A stretch of 10,561 nucleotides of DNA from Rhodobacteraceae bacterium UBA7436 (lineage in GTDB: Bacteria; Pseudomonadota; Alphaproteobacteria; Rhodobacterales; Rhodobacteraceae). The position numbers and the translations under genes were made by a program. The stretch covers positions 24,035 to 34,595 of the forward strand of contig DLQI01000152.1 in the NCBI GenBank assembly GCA_002478745.1. Reading direction: 5' to 3'. Each line of letters starts with the position of its first letter. The first letter of the stretch is position 1. The notes beneath the pieces are model-generated. The model ran no database searches and was not told the DNA's origin. It saw only the letters and a program-made list of their open reading frames with translations. Positions 7,451-10,561 of this stretch are shown one piece after another.

Positions 7451-8887
7451 TTAGTCCAGAACATAGCCATAAGAGCCGCTGAAATCTTGTTTGGCAACCT
7501 CTCCGGCAGCACCTTTTGTCGGTGTGCGCGTGCCAGAAGCTGTCCGGCCGAACAAGAATAGATCTTTTTCGGTCGGTGGCTTGATACGATCGGTTGGCAC
7601 TGCAAGCGCATCGCCGCGTGTCGGTGTAACCAAATGAGCCGTAATAATGATTACCAATTCCGTTTGTTTGCGCTGATAGTTGGCAGAACGGAAGAGGGCA
7701 CCCAAAACTGGAACGTCACCAATCCAAGGCAATTGGGAATTGTTGTCGGTAAAGTCGTCTTGCAACAGACCCGCAACAGCAAAGCTTTCGCCATCGCTCA
7801 ATTCCACTGTGGTGGATGTTTCGCGGCGGGTAAATGCAGCAATATCAAAACCCTCTAGCTTCAGTGCATTCGAGTTGTCGATTGCTGAAACAGCTGCATT
7901 GAACTCTAAATTGATCAGGTCGTTTCCGAGGACACGTGGAACAAAAGATAGTTCCACACCAAACGGCTTGTAGTAGATGCCAACACCATTCTCATCGCGG
8001 ACAGGAATTGGATATTCGCCACCCGCCAAAAATTTGGCTTCTTGGCCAGAAAGCGCAACAAGGTTTGGCTCAGCCAAAGTGCGTACAACACCTTTTGTTT
8101 CTAGCGCCTCTAGCAATAGGCCAACTTGAGTTGCGCCAACATTGAAGCCAAATAACAAGGCACCAGCGTTAGTGTTTGCGTTTGGAACCGCGCCACCAAG
8201 CGATGTTGCAACTGCGCCAGAGGTGTTTGTTGTGCCGGTACCACCACTAACGCCAAGGTTTCCACCTAGGCCTGAACCACCCAATGAAAGGGAAGAGGAC
8301 AGTGATTTCGAAACACTACGCTGCATTTCAGCGAACCGGACTTTCAGCATAACCTGCTGAATGCCGCCAACGCTCATAAGGTTCGAAACGCGCTCTGGTG
8401 CATAGCGTTCTGCCAAATCAAGCGCACGCTGAAGGTTCGAAGCACTTGAAAGAATGCCGGAAAGCACGATTCCGTCGTTAGCAGTGCGTACTTCAACTTT
8501 TTCACCAGGTAAGATCTGGCGCAAGCGTTCTTTGAATTCACTGATATCCGCGGCGACGCGAACGTCGACGTTGGTAATTAGCTTGCCAGCTGCATCAAGT
8601 AACGTAAGTGTCGTTAGGCCAGGTGATTTACCAAGCACGTAAATTGTGCGGTCAGACAGTGATGAAATGTCCGCAATACCTGGGTTGGCAATGCTAAGTT
8701 CTGCAAACGGAACATCGCTCTCGACAACCACTGCGCGGTTCATCGGCACATCAAGCGTACGTGAAGTACCCTGCCGAACAACACGTAAATTGTTCGCCTC
8801 AACAGGTGAGGAGAGCGTAAGTGCAAGCGGACTCGCAGCAAGGGTCAACCCAAGAAGAGCTGCCTGAAGGAATTTATCAATTTTCAT
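7451..8887 (-). CDS. rcpA: Tad outer-membrane secretin RcpA/CpaC
   Basis: A 478-residue secretin forming the outer-membrane channel for the pilus. A Sec signal peptide covers residues 1-31 (basic start, long hydrophobic stretch, likely cleavage after VEA). Residues about 35-110 match the pilus-type secretin N-terminal domain ('NRAVVVESDVPFAELSIANP'), about 111-170 a BON-like domain, and about 245-425 the secretin core, with the diagnostic 'WIGDVPVLGALFRS' at 388-401 and 'TELVIIITAHLV' at 409-420. A glycine/serine/asparagine-rich segment at 197-242 is an insert of low complexity. A GTG 21 nt further upstream (8908) is in frame, but ATG 8887 is preferred because GCAGGTCAC lies just before it and it gives a normal signal peptide. 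A candidate promoter lies upstream. Length and motifs are normal for the family. Confidence 0.95.
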   Translation of the reverse strand: MKIDKFLQAALLGLTLAASPLALTLSSPVEANNLRVVRQGTSRTLDVPMNRAVVVESDVPFAELSIANPGIADISSLSDRTIYVLGKSPGLTTLTLLDAAGKLITNVDVRVAADISEFKERLRQILPGEKVEVRTANDGIVLSGILSSASNLQRALDLAERYAPERVSNLMSVGGIQQVMLKVRFAEMQRSVSKSLSSSLSLGGSGLGGNLGVSGGTGTTNTSGAVATSLGGAVPNANTNAGALLFGFNVGATQVGLLLEALETKGVVRTLAEPNLVALSGQEAKFLAGGEYPIPVRDENGVGIYYKPFGVELSFVPRVLGNDLINLEFNAAVSAIDNSNALKLEGFDIAAFTRRETSTTVELSDGESFAVAGLLQDDFTDNNSQLPWIGDVPVLGALFRSANYQRKQTELVIIITAHLVTPTRGDALAVPTDRIKPPTEKDLFLFGRTASGTRTPTKGAAGEVAKQDFSGSYGYVLD

Positions 8888-8943
8888 GTGACCTGCCTTT
8901 TTGATCACGCCTCAGTTCGGGTCTTATTGCCCGGATTTTTTTC

Positions 8944-8972
8944 ATCATGCGTCAGTTTGATTTTTTTTTCAA
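8944..8972 (-). promoter_or_regulatory. Candidate sigma70-type promoter for rcpA and downstream genes
   Basis: On the minus strand, TTGAAA (8972-8967; 5 of 6 matches to TTGACA) and CATGAT (8949-8944; 4 of 6 to TATAAT) are separated by exactly 17 bp. The spacer begins with an A-run. Transcription would begin near 8937, giving a leader of about 50 nt before ATG 8887. A 6-bp inverted repeat (8957-8962 and 8974-8979) overlaps the -35 and could be an operator. It is a sequence match only; alphaproteobacterial promoters are often poor matches, so this is moderate evidence. Confidence 0.4.
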
Positions 8973-8989
8973 GAATCAATGGCTTCACA

Positions 8990-9088
8990 GGCTGAAGGTA
9001 TGTGGATAACGAGCAACACCGTCAAAATGAGGCAGGCACCGCTTTGCAGCGATGCCTGTCTTATTGAGTGTTGTACGGACCTTCAGCC
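8990..9088 (-). promoter_or_regulatory. Nested inverted-repeat element (candidate structured RNA) between cpaB and rcpA
   Basis: Starting with the first base after the cpaB stop codon, three nested pairs of arms can fold the minus-strand RNA into one extended structure. Outer: 9079-9088 with 8990-8999, a perfect 10-bp match (GGCTGAAGGT and ACCTTCAGCC). Middle: 9068-9073 with 9014-9019, 6 bp. Inner: 9048-9058 with 9033-9043, 11 bp with one G-U pair, closed by a GCAA tetraloop of the GNRA class. The 3' outer arm can instead form a local 5-bp hairpin (8983-8987 with 8993-8997), so two conformations exclude each other. Only weak T-runs follow the inner hairpin. Function is unknown: attenuator, processing site or regulatory RNA element are all possible. 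Confidence 0.6.
9033..9058 (-). terminator. Inner GC-rich hairpin after cpaB, possible weak terminator
   Basis: An 11-bp stem with a GCAA loop (CAGGCAUCGCU / AGCGGUGCCUG) lies about 30 nt after the cpaB stop. The only T-run on the minus strand is four bases (9027-9024), beginning five bases after the stem, which is poor for an intrinsic terminator. It may reduce readthrough from cpaB into rcpA rather than stop it; the candidate promoter at 8944-8972 would then restore transcription. Confidence 0.35.
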
Positions 9089-9946
9089 CTAGTTTGTGCA
9101 AGGAATAGGGATCACTACGACCTCAGCACCGCGGCGTGTCTTGATCGTACAAACTTTCTTTTCTTCCAGCTCTGCAGTCACTTCTTCGGCTTCGATACCC
9201 AGCAACATGTCTTGGTCGATTTGGAATGCACTTGCGACCGTGTCGTCGTCGGCACCAACCAAAGATAGCGAGAGACGTCCTGATGATTGGGCTTGTGCCA
9301 AGGCGGCAACCTGTTCTGGGCGGATCGCCACTGTGATGGTGCGCGCAATTGTTGCGGCATCAATGTCACCAGCGGATGTCTGGTCGATAGCGATTAATTT
9401 GATTGCGGTGTCGATCAGCTTTGTAACTTCCCCGCGATCATCGCGGTTTCTGCCTTGAATTCGTCCAGTCCAGTAAACGTCGACACGGTCACCAGGACGT
9501 AGGAAACCAGAAACACCGCTCGCAACATCTACCTTGATAGCGAATGCACGCATCCCACGTTCCAATTGAGATGTTATTCCAGCTTCTTCTCCTGGTTCGG
9601 TCACCTTAATCGCCATAATTGCTTCGTCTTTTTCCATAGCGCGCAATACATAGCGTAGATCGTTTTCGCCTTCTGGATAAAGGCTGCCTTGGCCAACGAA
9701 TGTGCCTTCAGGAATTGCTGTTTCTGGCCAAGCGACTAGTCGAAAGTCGTCTGAATTCAACGCTTCACCATATTTCAAAGAGCGTTGTGCAACGTACACG
9801 TCAACCGTTGGAATAATCTCTTGGCGGGATGCGCGTTCGCGGGCCAGCTCATTCTGATATGCGCCAATATAGTTTTTGGCCATATATACAGCACCACCAG
9901 CAAGCGCTACGCCCACCAACAGAACCAGTCCAAATACCATACGCAT
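9089..9946 (-). CDS. cpaB: Tad pilus assembly protein CpaB/RcpC
   Basis: A 285-residue protein with one N-terminal membrane segment (residues 4-24) acting as signal anchor, a short helical linker, and a periplasmic part. Residues about 46-115 form a SAF-type domain ('VDVYVAQRSLKYGEALNSDD', 'RAMEKDEAIMAIKV'), followed by the RcpC/CpaB domain with 'RAFAIKVDVASGVSGFLRPG' and 'DRVDVYWTGR' at 133-162. Two cysteines near the C-terminus (Cys266 and Cys283) could form a disulfide. CpaB/RcpC works with the secretin in the periplasm; its SAF domain is proposed to bind peptidoglycan or glycan. The start at 9946 is supported by GAGGTG 5 nt upstream; a second ATG two codons later is possible but less well placed. 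It lies 157 nt after the second pilin gene. Confidence 0.93.
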   Translation of the reverse strand: MRMVFGLVLLVGVALAGGAVYMAKNYIGAYQNELARERASRQEIIPTVDVYVAQRSLKYGEALNSDDFRLVAWPETAIPEGTFVGQGSLYPEGENDLRYVLRAMEKDEAIMAIKVTEPGEEAGITSQLERGMRAFAIKVDVASGVSGFLRPGDRVDVYWTGRIQGRNRDDRGEVTKLIDTAIKLIAIDQTSAGDIDAATIARTITVAIRPEQVAALAQAQSSGRLSLSLVGADDDTVASAFQIDQDMLLGIEAEEVTAELEEKKVCTIKTRRGAEVVVIPIPCTN

Positions 9947-10103
9947 CGTGTCACCTCATTGATTTGGCCATTCCGACCGTGATTAATAGTTGCTTCATGC
10001 CTGCGGATTGTGACGATTTCTTGGAAAATGATTGTTTTCTCAGTGTTCGTTTAAGTGCGGCAATAAATGAAAAGGCCGCGAAGTACGGCGTTTATGAATG
10101 TCG
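9947..10103 (-). other. 157-bp gap between the second pilin gene and cpaB
   Basis: Apart from the weak hairpin near the pilin end and the GAGGTG ribosome site of cpaB (9952-9957), I see nothing I can support. A TATTAA box lies near 9980, but no acceptable -35 stands 16-18 bp upstream. The stretch is AT-richer than the coding regions and holds no small frame of note. Confidence 0.4.
10067..10089 (-). terminator. Weak terminator-like hairpin after the second pilin gene
   Basis: A 4-bp GCCG/CGGC stem (10086-10089 with 10075-10078, 7-nt loop) is followed on the minus strand by a T-rich stretch (CCTTTTCATTTATTG). It sits 15 nt after the pilin stop codon. The stem is short, so this is at most a partial terminator or mRNA 3'-end stabiliser. 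Confidence 0.25.
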
Positions 10104-10280
10104 TTAGCTGAAAAAGGAATTCATATATGAGGCCACTGAGTCAGCAAGTTCTAGGGCGCCATCCTGCATGGATGTGAAAATTGTAAAGGCCAAGGCAACG
10201 ATGCCCGCGCACAAAACAACCCAATCGACAGTTACTGCGCCGTCTTCCGTTTTGAAAAAATTGTATACTCGTTGATGCAT
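10104..10280 (-). CDS. flp: Flp-family type IVb pilin (second copy)
   Basis: A complete 58-residue prepilin. A short basic leader, MHQRVYNFFKTEDG, precedes the expected peptidase site after Gly14, then 'AVTVDWVVLCAGIVALAFTI' begins the hydrophobic pilin helix, and a short polar tail ends 'SYMNSFFS'. The mature pilin would be 44 residues. The position five residues after cleavage, glutamate in classical Flp pilins, is aspartate (Asp19), and the usual tyrosine next to it is Trp20. A cysteine (Cys24) lies in the membrane/packing helix. It shares the GAVTVDWVVL block and much of the underlying DNA with the pilin gene upstream, so the two are tandem paralogues. AGGG lies about 9 nt before ATG 10280. 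It follows the strong terminator of the first pilin, so its expression is probably lower, consistent with a minor pilin; that is inference. Confidence 0.88.
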   Translation of the reverse strand: MHQRVYNFFKTEDGAVTVDWVVLCAGIVALAFTIFTSMQDGALELADSVASYMNSFFS

Positions 10281-10340
10281 TACATGTGCCCTGTGGCCTA
10301 AACATTTTGCGCCAAATTTTCATGGTGCTTAAAAATTCAA

Positions 10341-10371
10341 AGGGCCGCGTCCCGAATACGGTCGCGGCCCT
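10341..10371 (-). terminator. Intrinsic terminator after the first pilin gene
   Basis: A perfect 9-bp GC-rich stem, AGGGCCGCG (10371-10363) with CGCGGCCCT (10349-10341), with a further CCG/CGG pairing inside the loop. It is followed on the minus strand by TTGAATTTTT. It stands about 30 nt after the pilin stop codon. Such a site would cut most transcripts after the abundant pilin and let a fraction continue into the assembly genes. Confidence 0.8.
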
Positions 10372-10400
10372 AAATCTTAGCTCACGTAAGTCTTAATGAC

Positions 10401-10561
10401 TTAGACCGATGGACCGTTTGGATCTTGTTTAGACAAGAAAGTTTTTGTATCAGCTGTTAGGTCAGATGAACCATCTTCGATTGCGGAGTAAGCTGCAACT
10501 GCAAGACCAACTACTGCGGCTGTCAAAACAACCCAGTCAACTGTTACTGCGCCGGCTTCGT
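10401..10561 (-). CDS. flp: Flp-family type IVb pilin (first copy, 5' end outside window)
   Basis: The final 52 codons and stop (TAA 10403-10401) of a small pilin gene; the start and leader lie beyond the window edge. The visible part begins 'EAGAVTVDWVVLTAAVVGLA', with the likely peptidase site after the glycine and Asp at +5 with Trp next to it. The hydrophobic helix ends near 'VAAYSAIEDG', and a polar tail of about 20 residues ends 'DPNGPSV'. The tail is longer than that of the second pilin and carries no cysteine. Its position at the head of the locus and the strong terminator behind it suggest it is the major pilin, which is inference. Compared with Caulobacter-type Flp pilins (E-Y at +5/+6), the D-W pair is a variant also seen in the neighbour, so it is a lineage feature. 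Confidence 0.88.
   Translation of the reverse strand, partial: EAGAVTVDWVVLTAAVVGLAVAAYSAIEDGSSDLTADTKTFLSKQDPNGPSV

Noticed and set aside
7009..7611. A 200-residue frame for the OmpA-family protein starting at 7611 inside rcpA
   Set aside because: The first 59 residues are read from rcpA coding sequence in another frame and have no signal peptide. ATG 7434 gives a lipoprotein signal and a ribosome site.
8936..8969. Phased A-tracts giving curved DNA before rcpA
   Set aside because: The runs of seven and nine bases are centred about 26 bp apart, which is about two and a half helical turns, so they are not in phase.
8957..8979. FNR/anaerobox-like site TTGAT...ATCAA upstream of rcpA
   Set aside because: The half-sites are too far apart (FNR needs TTGAT-N4-ATCAA), and the inner TTGA/TCAA pair is separated by eight bases instead of six.
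10141..10323. A 60-residue minus-strand frame overlapping the second pilin
   Set aside because: It is in a different frame from the pilin, has no hydrophobic helix of pilin type, and lacks similarity to anything I recognise; the 58-residue pilin frame explains the region.
10387..10403. A 6-bp inverted repeat (TAAGTC/GACTTA) around the stop of the first pilin
   Set aside because: AT-rich, short and without a T-run; the strong hairpin 16 bases further on is the better terminator.

Overview
The window is one strand-consistent block of a Tad (tight adherence, Flp-type) pilus locus. Every gene lies on the minus strand, so transcription runs from position 10561 towards 1. The organism is most likely an alphaproteobacterium of the Rhodobacterales (Roseobacter-type). 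This is inferred from the gene order (pilin, pilin, cpaB, secretin, OmpA-family lipoprotein, cpaE, cpaF, tadB, tadC, two TPR lipoproteins, prepilin peptidase), from the 'GAVTVDWVVL' pilins, and from the fusion-type CpaE with a degenerate P-loop. I saw no transposases, tRNAs, CRISPR arrays or signs of recent transfer.

Layout in transcription order: (1) 10401->10561, the C-terminal part of a first Flp-like pilin (5' end outside the window), followed by a strong terminator-type hairpin at 10341-10371. (2) 10104-10280, a second, complete 58-residue pilin. (3) 9089-9946, CpaB/RcpC. (4) 8888-9088, a 201-bp gap holding a nested inverted-repeat element directly after the cpaB stop and a candidate sigma70 promoter for the next gene. 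(5) 7451-8887, the secretin RcpA/CpaC. (6) 6781-7434, an OmpA-family lipoprotein gene interrupted by an in-frame amber codon at 7009-7011. (7) 6579-6780, a 202-bp leader with two hairpins. (8) 5343-6578 cpaE; 3880-5322 cpaF; 2896-3858 tadB; 1895-2884 tadC; 1320-1892 tadD-type TPR lipoprotein; 426-1289 second TPR lipoprotein; and <1-422 the prepilin peptidase, running out of the window. The last seven genes are packed with gaps of 2-30 nt and form one operon segment.

How the parts work together, from family knowledge: the peptidase (CpaA/TadV) cleaves the pilins. The CpaF ATPase drives the inner-membrane platform TadB/TadC. CpaE/TadZ places the machine in the cell. RcpA forms the outer-membrane channel, CpaB joins it in the periplasm, and TPR lipoproteins of the TadD type act as assembly or pilotin factors. 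No TadE, TadF or TadG minor pilin gene is visible in the window.

The Tad machine itself is well described. The less ordinary points are the amber codon inside the OmpA-family gene, the nested structured element between cpaB and rcpA, the structured cpaE leader, the P-loop of CpaE lacking both lysines, and the paired pilins with Asp instead of Glu at the +5 position. No intergenic stretch exceeds about 200 bp.
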